Positions 1 through 6,722 of a stretch of 7,177 bases of DNA are shown one piece after another. The notes beneath the pieces were generated by a model. That model searched no databases, had not been told where the DNA came from, and was given only the letters and a program-made list of their open reading frames with translations. Source of the stretch: Flavobacteriaceae bacterium (lineage in GTDB: Bacteria; Bacteroidota; Bacteroidia; Flavobacteriales; Flavobacteriaceae). Within the stretch, counting starts at the first letter, position 1, and the number at the start of each line of letters is the position of its first letter. Made by a program: the position numbers and the translations under genes. Where the stretch lies: positions 2,788 to 9,964 of the forward strand of contig NZAX01000077.1 of assembly GCA_002687665.1 (NCBI GenBank), in the 5' to 3' direction.

Positions 1-887
1 GAACGGAAACCATCTCCGCTTTTGAAATTAAAATAGCTTAGGTATGAAAATGATTTTATCTTTCCGCTAATTTGGGAAAAGTTTGTAAAGAGATTGTTGC
101 TTCCGTAAGTGTTTCTAGTTTTAAAATTAAATCCTCTGCTAGGATTTGGTTCAATTAATTTGAAGTTTACAAGTCCTCCAAATTGAGTCCCATATTGAAG
201 TGATGCAGCTCCTCTTACAATTTGAATTTCTTTTACAGCTTCTGCAGGGGGAGAGTAATAACTTTCAGGGTAGCCTAAAACATCAGCACTGATATCATAG
301 CCATTTTGCCTGGTATTAAAATTTGAAGTTCTATTGGGATCAAGCCCTCTACCACCAATATTTAATTGAAGACCTGCATCGTCATTTTGATAAATGTTTA
401 GTCCTGAAATTTGGGCGTAAATTTGTCTAGAATTATTAGAGGCAATATTTGCAGTTAATTGTCCAACCTGAATTACTTCTGTTTTTTTTCCAGCATAAAT
501 TGAAGTTCCTTCAAAATCACTAAGTCTTGTAAGGTTAAAAACTTTTTTTCTCTCAGAATTTAAAACTACTTCATTAAGCTCATTTGATTTATTTATAACT
601 ATGGAAATCGGTTGATTTGTCTGTTTGTCTTTTAAAATAAATTCAGTAACAGGGAATCCTTCTAAGTAAAAATAAAGCTTAGTAGGATATTGAAAAATAT
701 CTATTTCAACAATTGAGCCAATTTTAGCTTCCTTAATTAGACCAATTTTAGAGTCATATATTTTTACACTATTTTGATCTTTGGGCATAAATGGGCTGTC
801 GTTTTTTAGCTCAAGTCTTATTAGATCTTGACAAAAAATTTGATTAAATAAAAGAAGCATTAAACTAAAAACCCTTAATCTCATCAT
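1..887 (-). CDS. FecA-like TonB-dependent outer-membrane receptor, N-terminal part (runs off the left edge)
   Basis: This gene codes for the first 295 residues of a TonB-dependent receptor that imports a ligand, probably an iron chelate, across the outer membrane. My own translation from the ATG at 887 gives a signal peptide (about residues 1-20, ending FCQ|D), a roughly 85-residue region resembling a degenerate carboxypeptidase-regulatory-like beta domain, then ELNEVVLNS (103-111), the usual linker before the plug. The plug follows, with LNIGGRGLDPNRTSNFNTRQ at 175-194, GYPESYYSPP at 205-214, and IVRGAASLQYGTQFGG at 223-238. These are hallmarks of the Fe(3+)-dicitrate receptor FecA family in flavobacteria. 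The barrel starts near residue 250 and lies mostly outside the window. The start overlaps the upstream HTTM gene by 23 nt, which suggests translational coupling. ATG 884 is an equally possible start; ATG 860 would truncate the signal peptide. The ligand cannot be read from the sequence. Confidence 0.93.
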   Translation of the reverse strand, partial: MMRLRVFSLMLLLFNQIFCQDLIRLELKNDSPFMPKDQNSVKIYDSKIGLIKEAKIGSIVEIDIFQYPTKLYFYLEGFPVTEFILKDKQTNQPISIVINKSNELNEVVLNSERKKVFNLTRLSDFEGTSIYAGKKTEVIQVGQLTANIASNNSRQIYAQISGLNIYQNDDAGLQLNIGGRGLDPNRTSNFNTRQNGYDISADVLGYPESYYSPPAEAVKEIQIVRGAASLQYGTQFGGLVNFKLIEPNPSRGFNFKTRNTYGSNNLFTNFSQISGKIKSFSYLSYFNFKSGDGFR

Positions 888-2250
888 TAAAAGGCAATAT
901 CCATTGTTTATTTAAAAAACTATCATTGTAATCTAGGAGATTTATTTCTGGGTCAACGAATTGTTGACTTTTTCTACCATTTAAAGCGACATAGCTGTCA
1001 GTACATACTTTTATGTTTTCAACCCCCTTTTTTTTATAAAAATCTCCTAGATAATGGGCGAATTCTAGAATAAAATCGGGCTGAAAACTCATCTGTTTTT
1101 CTTGAAATTCAGTTAAGAATTCATCATTGTTGACATAAAATTGTTTTTTTGTAACACTATCAATAATTCTAAATTGAGTGTATCCTCTTTTTTCCATTAA
1201 CATTACCCTCCAAGAAAATCGGTATCCCTGCTCGTGCCAAAACAATTCACCTGGATAAAAAATATACCGGAGAGGAAAAATAACTTGTATTATAATTATC
1301 AATGAAATTATTGAAAACATTGTTCTTTTTAAACTATTGTAATTAGCTCTTAAATTTATTTGTGATTTAATCTTTGAGTTATCAGGTAGAAATTGTTTGA
1401 ATAAGTGACGTAAATATCCAATAATATTTTTATGAAAATCAGCGGAGAAAAAAATCAGGGAAGACAAAATCATAATGTACGGAAACATTCCAATTGGAAA
1501 TAAAAATGCTGTTAATAAATGAAATATAATAACTAAAGTAAATCCAAACCATCGTAAACGTTTCGATAAAAGTAAAAATGGTATGGAAAGGTCATAGAAC
1601 ATCCCACCCCAGCTCATCAAGTAGTGGGTTATTTTCTTTTGAAAAATATAATTACCAAAAATTGGAAAGTCATATTTTGAAGAAATCCATATGCTAAGTG
1701 GCTGAGCCTCTATTAGCCAATCTGAGTTTAACTTTGCAATACCTGCGAAAAAATAAACAATTACTATAAAGCTTTGAATCGAAGTGATGTAAAATCTTGG
1801 TACAGACCGATATGTTATCTTATTTCTGAAGTTATCTAATGAGAAATAAGCATTTGCCGGAATAAAGCAAAGAATTAAAGATAAAATACTAACAAAATAG
1901 TAGTGATTTAAATAAGTTGTTTTATCAATAAGTTCAATATAGGTGAAAGAAAGAAAAAAAATAATTATCGCAGCCCTGTAATATAGACCAAGAATCAGAA
2001 AAAATGAACTTAATCCACAAATGATAAAAAGTAAATAAATATTACTTCCTAGGTCAGTTACCCACTCAAAACCATAATATTTAAAATGAAATACTGGGTC
2101 GATATAAAGTTTTTCAATCCATCCTTTCGCCCAAAATCTAATAATACTGAAAAGCATCATTAGGCCAAAACAAATTCTAAAAACTGCAAGTGGTGCAGCA
2201 CTAACCGATTGGCTTAAATATTTTTTTGATGAATAAAATTTTGAATACAA
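865..2250 (-). CDS. HTTM / vitamin K-dependent gamma-carboxylase-family membrane protein
   Basis: This 461-residue protein has about eight or nine hydrophobic segments (roughly 20-40, 70-88, 92-107, 113-131, 155-173, 208-228, 235-252, 255-269, 311-330) and a soluble C-terminal module (about 335-455). From memory of human gamma-glutamyl carboxylase, several blocks match: DKTTYLNHYYF (109-119), YFFAGIAKLNSDWL (166-179), FPIGMFPYIM (251-260) and VALNGRKSQQFVDP (421-434). Lys173 falls where the carboxylase active-site base Lys218 sits, and His116 where His160 sits, so the catalytic core looks intact. Animal enzymes use reduced vitamin K, CO2 and O2 to carboxylate glutamate; bacterial homologues mostly lack a known substrate. 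The only usual start codon before the conserved part is TTG at 2250, 11 nt after the imelysin stop. There is no ATG between the in-frame stop at 2278-2280 and the family core, and no good Shine-Dalgarno. The DNA is visibly more AT-rich than guaB. Family assignment is firm; enzyme activity is inferred. Confidence 0.9.
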   Translation of the reverse strand: MYSKFYSSKKYLSQSVSAAPLAVFRICFGLMMLFSIIRFWAKGWIEKLYIDPVFHFKYYGFEWVTDLGSNIYLLFIICGLSSFFLILGLYYRAAIIIFFLSFTYIELIDKTTYLNHYYFVSILSLILCFIPANAYFSLDNFRNKITYRSVPRFYITSIQSFIVIVYFFAGIAKLNSDWLIEAQPLSIWISSKYDFPIFGNYIFQKKITHYLMSWGGMFYDLSIPFLLLSKRLRWFGFTLVIIFHLLTAFLFPIGMFPYIMILSSLIFFSADFHKNIIGYLRHLFKQFLPDNSKIKSQINLRANYNSLKRTMFSIISLIIIIQVIFPLRYIFYPGELFWHEQGYRFSWRVMLMEKRGYTQFRIIDSVTKKQFYVNNDEFLTEFQEKQMSFQPDFILEFAHYLGDFYKKKGVENIKVCTDSYVALNGRKSQQFVDPEINLLDYNDSFLNKQWILPFNDEIKGF

Positions 2251-2261
2251 TTGCTTTAATA

Positions 2262-3461
2262 TTAATCTCCATCTGCGTCAGCATAGTCAACAGCAATATT
2301 TAAAGCTTGAAGCATATCAACTTTAAGCAGAACAACCGCAGTTTGAATTTCATCATAAGTTTTAAGGACTTTGATCAAGTCAGATTCAATTTGACCAGAC
2401 AAATTATTATCTAAATCATTGATACTTTTCTCTGCATCTATTAATTGGGCATTTATTTTATCAGATAGTAATTCTTCTTTGCCTTTCTCAACAAAATCAA
2501 GGTATGATTTTAAACCAAGTCCTTCTAAATCGTCATCTTTGTATGATTCCCCGTTAAAAAATTTCTTTATTGAGGTCATAGCCTCTAAAGCAAAAACCTT
2601 TGAGAAGTTTTTGCTATAAAAACCTTCAACCCTATCTGGAAGCGCTCCACCGGAAAAAACACCAGCTGGAATTCCAAATTTATTAGCCCTAAATCCTTTC
2701 TCATAATAATAAATAAAATCATTGACCATCATATTTAAATTTGATGATGCAGTATTATCAACTGAATTTACAAATTCGTTTTTTACCTGATTCCAGTCAT
2801 CATTTACAGTTTTTACATTAGCTGCTAAATCCTCGATAAGGGCTCCTAAATAATTCATTAACTTGTTATTTTCTTTGTAATGGTCAATTACCTTGACTGG
2901 GTCATTGTCTATTCCATAGAGCAAGTAATCCATAGTCGGAAATCCCTGGGCAGCATAGTTATTAGGGTTTTCTAAATCATATTCACCATTATCAATATTC
3001 TGATTTACTCTTACTGTATCTACGGGATATATGTTTGACCTAAATATTAAATAATCTTCCATCGATTTTCCAATATTATACATTTCAACATGTTGCCACA
3101 ATTTATATGAATTAAGCCATTTGTTTCTTAATTCTTCAAGGTTGTGTTCAGTAATATTAATTTTAAATAGCTCATAAGATTCCTTCAGTTCAGTTAGACT
3201 TGTATTCAAATTATCATAAGACGGTATAATAATTTCCTCAGTAATAAAAGTCATCATTTTTACTCGATCAAATGAGTTGTCATTCCCTGATTGATCATCT
3301 TCTGTCCCCTCGGAAGAGTCCTCTTGGTTAATATCTTCAGTTTGACTTTGATTGTATGTAATTTCTGATGTTGATGAGTCATCTTCATCAGATTTACTAC
3401 ATGCAATAGAAAGAATTAAAAAACTTAAAACTAAAATTGATAGTATTTTATAATGTCTCAT
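2262..3461 (-). CDS. Imelysin-like (peptidase M75 family) lipoprotein
   Basis: This 399-residue protein starts with a lipoprotein signal peptide (lipobox LSIAC, lipidated Cys21), so it should be anchored at the cell envelope, facing the periplasm or cell surface. Residues 22-65 form a low-complexity linker rich in Glu, Asp, Ser and Gln. The imelysin domain follows (about 66-399), with KWLNSYKLWQHVEMYNIG (114-131), RSNIYPVD (141-148), GFPTMDYLLYG (173-183), FGIPAGVFSGGALPDRVEGF (262-281) and the terminal QALNIAVDYADADGD (385-399), typical of the Bacteroidota branch. Imelysins are helical-bundle proteins linked to iron uptake; despite the peptidase name, protease activity is doubtful. The usual GxHxxE motif reads G173-F-P-T-M-D178, so the His is lost and the Glu is Asp, and any metal site must differ. 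It is the second gene of the operon, 93 nt after the DUF4856 gene and behind a hairpin. The start is ATG with an AT-rich upstream region. Confidence 0.92.
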   Translation of the reverse strand: MRHYKILSILVLSFLILSIACSKSDEDDSSTSEITYNQSQTEDINQEDSSEGTEDDQSGNDNSFDRVKMMTFITEEIIIPSYDNLNTSLTELKESYELFKINITEHNLEELRNKWLNSYKLWQHVEMYNIGKSMEDYLIFRSNIYPVDTVRVNQNIDNGEYDLENPNNYAAQGFPTMDYLLYGIDNDPVKVIDHYKENNKLMNYLGALIEDLAANVKTVNDDWNQVKNEFVNSVDNTASSNLNMMVNDFIYYYEKGFRANKFGIPAGVFSGGALPDRVEGFYSKNFSKVFALEAMTSIKKFFNGESYKDDDLEGLGLKSYLDFVEKGKEELLSDKINAQLIDAEKSINDLDNNLSGQIESDLIKVLKTYDEIQTAVVLLKVDMLQALNIAVDYADADGD

Positions 3462-3466
3462 TTACT

Positions 3467-3512
3467 AAAAATTTAAAAGTTATTGGGTCTGCAATAGCTG
3501 ACCCAATAACTT
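3467..3512 (-). terminator. Hairpin plus broken T-tract between the DUF4856 and imelysin genes (attenuator-like)
   Basis: Arms 3477-3489 and 3500-3512 are perfectly complementary over 13 bp (core GTTATTGGGTC / GACCCAATAAC). After one T-T mismatch two more G-C pairs close an AATA loop. Read on the minus strand, the stem is followed by TTTT, AAA, TTTTT, ending only 5 nt before the imelysin ATG. No T-run follows on the plus strand, so it acts in operon direction. It starts 42 nt after the DUF4856 stop codon. Because three co-directional genes follow and no clear new promoter is seen, it probably ends some transcripts and lets others through, or stabilises the 3' end of the DUF4856 message. Its activity is inferred. 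Confidence 0.7.
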
Positions 3513-3554
3513 AATGAATAGAAAATTAACTTTATTTATCTGGGGCGTTTTTTA

Positions 3555-4871
3555 CTATTTTGTGTTTAGACCAGATGCAGCGTCAATTTGATCTGCCATT
3601 GCATTTAACTCAGTAGACGTCCTATCCCAAAACCCATCTCCTGCTTCCAAATCTTCAAGCATTTTATTAACTTCAGCATTGGTGAAATAAGGGTCCCCAT
3701 CTTCATTCATTGTAAATTGGAGAGAGAGAACAAAGCCATATCCTTCAGATAATGCATGTAATGCATCAGCCATTGTTCCAGCGTCAATTTTACTTCCTCC
3801 GGACCTTAAATAATATGCTGCCCTATATCCTATTACTTTTGACAATGCAACTTTTATAATCTTAGCCTGTTTGTCTTTCAATTCGTAATCTTTAGCTACA
3901 ATGGCAGCTCTTCCAAGCTTAAAGGCGTCATATATAAGTTTATCATCTCCAGGTATGTCATTTTTAGCCAAATATTTAGCTACCAGAACACCTCCTGAAA
4001 CATTCTCAGAGTATTGATCACTCTCACCATAAAGGTATCCAAAACCTTCATCCCAATAATGTTCCATTTTAGTTACATTAGGTGCTGATGCACCAGGGGA
4101 TGTATATTCATATACCCCATTATCATTATTAGCAATGTTAGTACCCGCATCAAGCTTACCTCTCCATAAGTAACCGTTAATTATTTGATCGGTAACTAAA
4201 GCACCCATAAGTGATTTGGTAAAAATTTGATTCATTTCGAACCCTTTAGCATCTATGTGAACTGTTCTACCACCTGGGTCAGTGAGTTTTCCTGCTACGC
4301 CTTTAGAGGCGTCATTATTATAATTGGGAAATACATCGTTAACAACCCTTGTAATAAAGGCTTGTATTTGAGGTTTAACAGTAGTAGATGCGTAGCTACT
4401 TGCACCAGTTTTACCACCTACATTTTTTCCTGTGAGCGAGGTGTCTGAAAAACCAGTTCCGTCATTAAACATTGCTAGGATATCGGCTTCAGTTTTGGTC
4501 GGATCACTAAACGCTGCATGTAGCTCACCAGCCATTTTTAGGCGGGTAGTTTGTCCGGTGTAGTATACTGTAGATACACCATTTCTGGTAAATTCATATT
4601 CAGAAGGGGGGAGGGGGTCATTATTTACTTGATTTTCATTCGCCTCAGCTTGCTCCTGAAATGCATTATTCACAGCTGTTTCAGCTGCCTCATCAACAGT
4701 AGATGCAACCGCATTAGCAGCAGCAGTTGCAGCAGCATTTGCAGCTTTAGTAGCAGCCTGATCAGCTATATTTTGAATAATTGAATCTGGAATTTCTACT
4801 AATTCAGTTTCTGTCTCGCATGCCACAAATATTATTGACAATAATAGAGTTACTTTAACAATAGATTTCAT
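3555..4871 (-). CDS. DUF4856-family lipoprotein
   Basis: This 438-residue protein has a lipoprotein signal peptide (lipobox FVAC, Cys18). Residues 35-72 are extremely Ala-rich with spaced Asp, Glu, Asn and Gln, which looks like a helical or coiled-coil stalk. A short Pro-containing spacer (NNDPLPPSEY, 83-92) leads to a globular domain beginning EFTRNGVSTVYYTGQTTRLK (93-112), a start I recognise from DUF4856 proteins of Bacteroidota. The rest looks helical. Two similar motifs stand out: H271-YWDEGFGY-L and H372-ALSEGYGF-V, both HxxxEG[FY]G[YF], about 100 residues apart. The function is unknown; family members commonly sit beside imelysin genes, and the paired His/Glu motifs would fit metal binding. 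It is the first gene after the operon promoter and the only one ahead of the hairpin, so it may be the most highly expressed. The ATG at 4871 is fixed by the signal peptide. Confidence 0.85.
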   Translation of the reverse strand: MKSIVKVTLLLSIIFVACETETELVEIPDSIIQNIADQAATKAANAAATAAANAVASTVDEAAETAVNNAFQEQAEANENQVNNDPLPPSEYEFTRNGVSTVYYTGQTTRLKMAGELHAAFSDPTKTEADILAMFNDGTGFSDTSLTGKNVGGKTGASSYASTTVKPQIQAFITRVVNDVFPNYNNDASKGVAGKLTDPGGRTVHIDAKGFEMNQIFTKSLMGALVTDQIINGYLWRGKLDAGTNIANNDNGVYEYTSPGASAPNVTKMEHYWDEGFGYLYGESDQYSENVSGGVLVAKYLAKNDIPGDDKLIYDAFKLGRAAIVAKDYELKDKQAKIIKVALSKVIGYRAAYYLRSGGSKIDAGTMADALHALSEGYGFVLSLQFTMNEDGDPYFTNAEVNKMLEDLEAGDGFWDRTSTELNAMADQIDAASGLNTK

Positions 4872-4916
4872 TTCTTAATTGGTTATAATTTATAATTAGT
4901 CTAAATAAGTTTAAGA

Positions 4917-4945
4917 CAAATTTATAAAGTATTTTCAAATAACAA
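4917..4945 (-). promoter_or_regulatory. Bacteroidota-type promoter of the DUF4856-imelysin-HTTM-receptor operon
   Basis: On the minus strand TTG (4945-4943) is followed after 18 bases by TAAATTTG (4924-4917). This fits the flavobacterial consensus TTG-N17-23-TAnnTTTG completely. Transcription should start near 4911, leaving a leader of about 40 nt before the DUF4856 ATG. No equally good promoter was found in front of the downstream genes, so this probably drives the whole operon. Confidence 0.65.
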
Positions 4946-5216
4946 TGCGAATTTCTAAATTTATTTTGACTAAATCTAAATAAAAGCAAGAAATTATAAT
5001 TAAGATTAATTGCATATTAAGAAATTAATCGTGTTTATTAATATTCATAAGAAGGATCATTTGTTCACTAATAAATTGTAAACTCCCTTTTTATAATGCT
5101 TCCTGCAACAGCTTAGTGGTTTTAGAATCAGAAATAATGCGAAATAATAGTCTAATTTGTTACAGGACGATTCATACATATATTTAGCTGTAAGGAAAAT
5201 TGGTTAATTATTTCCC

Positions 5217-5224
5217 TATATTTG
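5217..5224 (+). promoter_or_regulatory. guaB: Probable -7 box of the guaB promoter
   Basis: TATATTTG matches the Bacteroidota -7 consensus TAnnTTTG and lies 28 bases before the guaB ATG, giving a leader of roughly 20-25 nt. A TTG at the usual distance is missing; the nearest (5200-5202) leaves only 14 bases of spacing, so the -33 part is weak or unusual. Confidence 0.5.
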
Positions 5225-5252
5225 CATGCAATTAGTTTTAAATTAATTGCTA

Positions 5253-6722
5253 ATGGAACTCTCCGATAAATTTGTTGGTAAAGGCCTTACATACGATGAT
5301 GTATTGTTGGTCCCTGCTTATTCAGAAGTTCTTCCTAGAGAGGTTTCCATAACTTCGAATTTCTCAAGAAATATTGATTTAAATGTTCCGATTGTGTCAG
5401 CAGCGATGGATACCGTCACTGAAAGCAGAATGGCCATTGCTATGGCCCAAGAGGGCGGAATTGGTGTGTTGCATAAAAATATGACTATTGAGGATCAAGC
5501 CAACAAAGTGAGAACTGTAAAAAGAGCTGAGTCTGGAATGATCATTGATCCTGTCGTTTTGACCATTAATTCTTTTGTCAAAGATGCAAAAGAAAATATG
5601 TCCCAATATAAAATTGGGGGAATTCCCATAGTTGATGATCAAATCCGTTTGTTGGGAATAGTTACTAATAGGGATTTGCGTTTTGAAAAAAATGATGCCC
5701 GACCCATTTCAGAGGTTATGACTTCTGATAATCTAATTACTGTCAAGGAAGGGACTTCACTGGAGGAGGCTGAGGTTATTCTTCAAAAACATAAAATTGA
5801 AAAATTGCCTGTAGTTGATGACAAGAATGTTTTGGTAGGGTTAATTACGTTCAGAGATATTACAAAACACAGGGCAAAGCCCAAAGCCAATAAGGATGAG
5901 TTAGGCAGGTTGCGCGTAGCTGCTGCTGTTGGTGTAACTGCCGATTTGTTAGAGCGAACTACTGCCTTGGTCAAATCCAATGTGGATGCAGTAGTCATCG
6001 ATACTGCTCATGGTCACTCCAAGGGAGTTGCTGTTGCTCTTAAAAATTTAAAAGATACTTATCCAGATTTAGATGTGGTAGTGGGTAATATTGCAACAGG
6101 AGAAGCTGCCAAGTATCTAGTTGATATGGGCGCAGACGGAGTTAAAGTTGGAATTGGTCCTGGGTCCATTTGCACTACTAGGGTAATTGCAGGTGTGGGT
6201 TATCCTCAACTCTCAGCTATCTCTGAGGTATACAATGCCTTGAATGGTTCTGATATTCCAATCATTGCTGATGGAGGCATTCGTTACACGGGGGATATCC
6301 CCAAGGCAATTGCTGCTGGAGCAGATTCTGTTATGTTGGGATCACTTTTAGCAGGAACTCAAGAATCGCCAGGAGAAACGGTCATTTTTGAGGGTAGAAA
6401 ATTTAAAACCTATCGTGGTATGGGTTCTGTTGAGGCAATGAAAAAAGGTAGTAAAGATCGATATTTTCAGGATGTTGAGGATGACATTAAAAAGTTGGTT
6501 CCTGAGGGGATTGTTGGCAGAGTCCCTTACAAAGGAGACTTGAATGAAAGTATCCACCAATTTATTGGAGGCCTAAAAGCGGGGATGGGCTATTGTGGCA
6601 CTAAAGACATAAAGAGTCTTCAGAAAAATGGTAAGTTTGTTACAATAACTGCCTCTGGAATTAAAGAAAGTCATCCACACAACATTAGCATAACCAAAGA
6701 GGCCCCTAATTATAGCCCTTAG
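5253..6722 (+). CDS. guaB: Inosine-5'-monophosphate dehydrogenase
   Basis: This enzyme oxidises IMP to XMP with NAD+, the committed step of GTP synthesis, in the cytoplasm. The protein has 489 residues, the normal bacterial length. Counted from the ATG at 5253, the barrel starts with LTYDDVLLVP (12-21) and SAAMDTVTE (49-57). Two CBS domains are inserted at about 100-145 and 155-205 (IGGIPIVDD, IEKLPVVDD). The barrel resumes with VIDTAHGHS (248-256), the catalytic loop GIGPGSICTTR with nucleophile Cys307, and IADGGIRYTGD (338-348). The flap has YRGMGSVEAM (387-396) and the Arg403-Tyr404 pair that activates water. All key residues are present. A TTG two codons upstream is open but the ATG gives the usual N-terminus. 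It is transcribed alone, divergent from the uptake operon, and its TAG abuts the convergent neighbour's stop codon. No riboswitch is visible. Confidence 0.98.
   Translation: MELSDKFVGKGLTYDDVLLVPAYSEVLPREVSITSNFSRNIDLNVPIVSAAMDTVTESRMAIAMAQEGGIGVLHKNMTIEDQANKVRTVKRAESGMIIDPVVLTINSFVKDAKENMSQYKIGGIPIVDDQIRLLGIVTNRDLRFEKNDARPISEVMTSDNLITVKEGTSLEEAEVILQKHKIEKLPVVDDKNVLVGLITFRDITKHRAKPKANKDELGRLRVAAAVGVTADLLERTTALVKSNVDAVVIDTAHGHSKGVAVALKNLKDTYPDLDVVVGNIATGEAAKYLVDMGADGVKVGIGPGSICTTRVIAGVGYPQLSAISEVYNALNGSDIPIIADGGIRYTGDIPKAIAAGADSVMLGSLLAGTQESPGETVIFEGRKFKTYRGMGSVEAMKKGSKDRYFQDVEDDIKKLVPEGIVGRVPYKGDLNESIHQFIGGLKAGMGYCGTKDIKSLQKNGKFVTITASGIKESHPHNISITKEAPNYSP

Larger units (their letters stand above)
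4872..5252. other. Divergent intergenic region between the uptake operon and guaB
   Basis: These 381 bases are very AT-rich and hold no convincing gene on either strand. They contain the operon promoter on the minus strand near the left end and a guaB -7 box on the plus strand near the right end. A tandem 7-base repeat (TTATAAT TTATAAT, about 4884-4897) and an imperfect inverted repeat (4899-4917) lie in the operon leader and over its likely transcription start. The middle (about 4950-5190) shows only scattered AT-rich repeats, including AAGAAATTA twice (4988-4996, 5019-5027). I see no tRNA, riboswitch core or strong hairpin. Confidence 0.75.

Noticed and set aside
2419..2619. Plus-strand open frame of 66 codons inside the imelysin gene
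   Set aside because: It is antisense to a clearly conserved domain, has no family resemblance and no promoter or ribosome site.
4227..4784. Two plus-strand open frames antisense to the DUF4856 gene
   Set aside because: Their Cys/Ser-rich, low-complexity products are the shadow of Ala-rich and other codons on the minus strand.
4988..5027. AAGAAATTA repeated twice, 31 bp apart
   Set aside because: Only two copies of an AT-only-like word in very AT-rich DNA; not enough for an iteron, CRISPR or operator claim.
4872..5252. Possible purine riboswitch or small RNA upstream of guaB
   Set aside because: No riboswitch core or stable paired structure was seen, and the likely guaB leader is only about 20-25 nt.
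5397..6560. Minus-strand open frames inside guaB
   Set aside because: guaB is intact and conserved over its full length; the shadows show no domain or signal.
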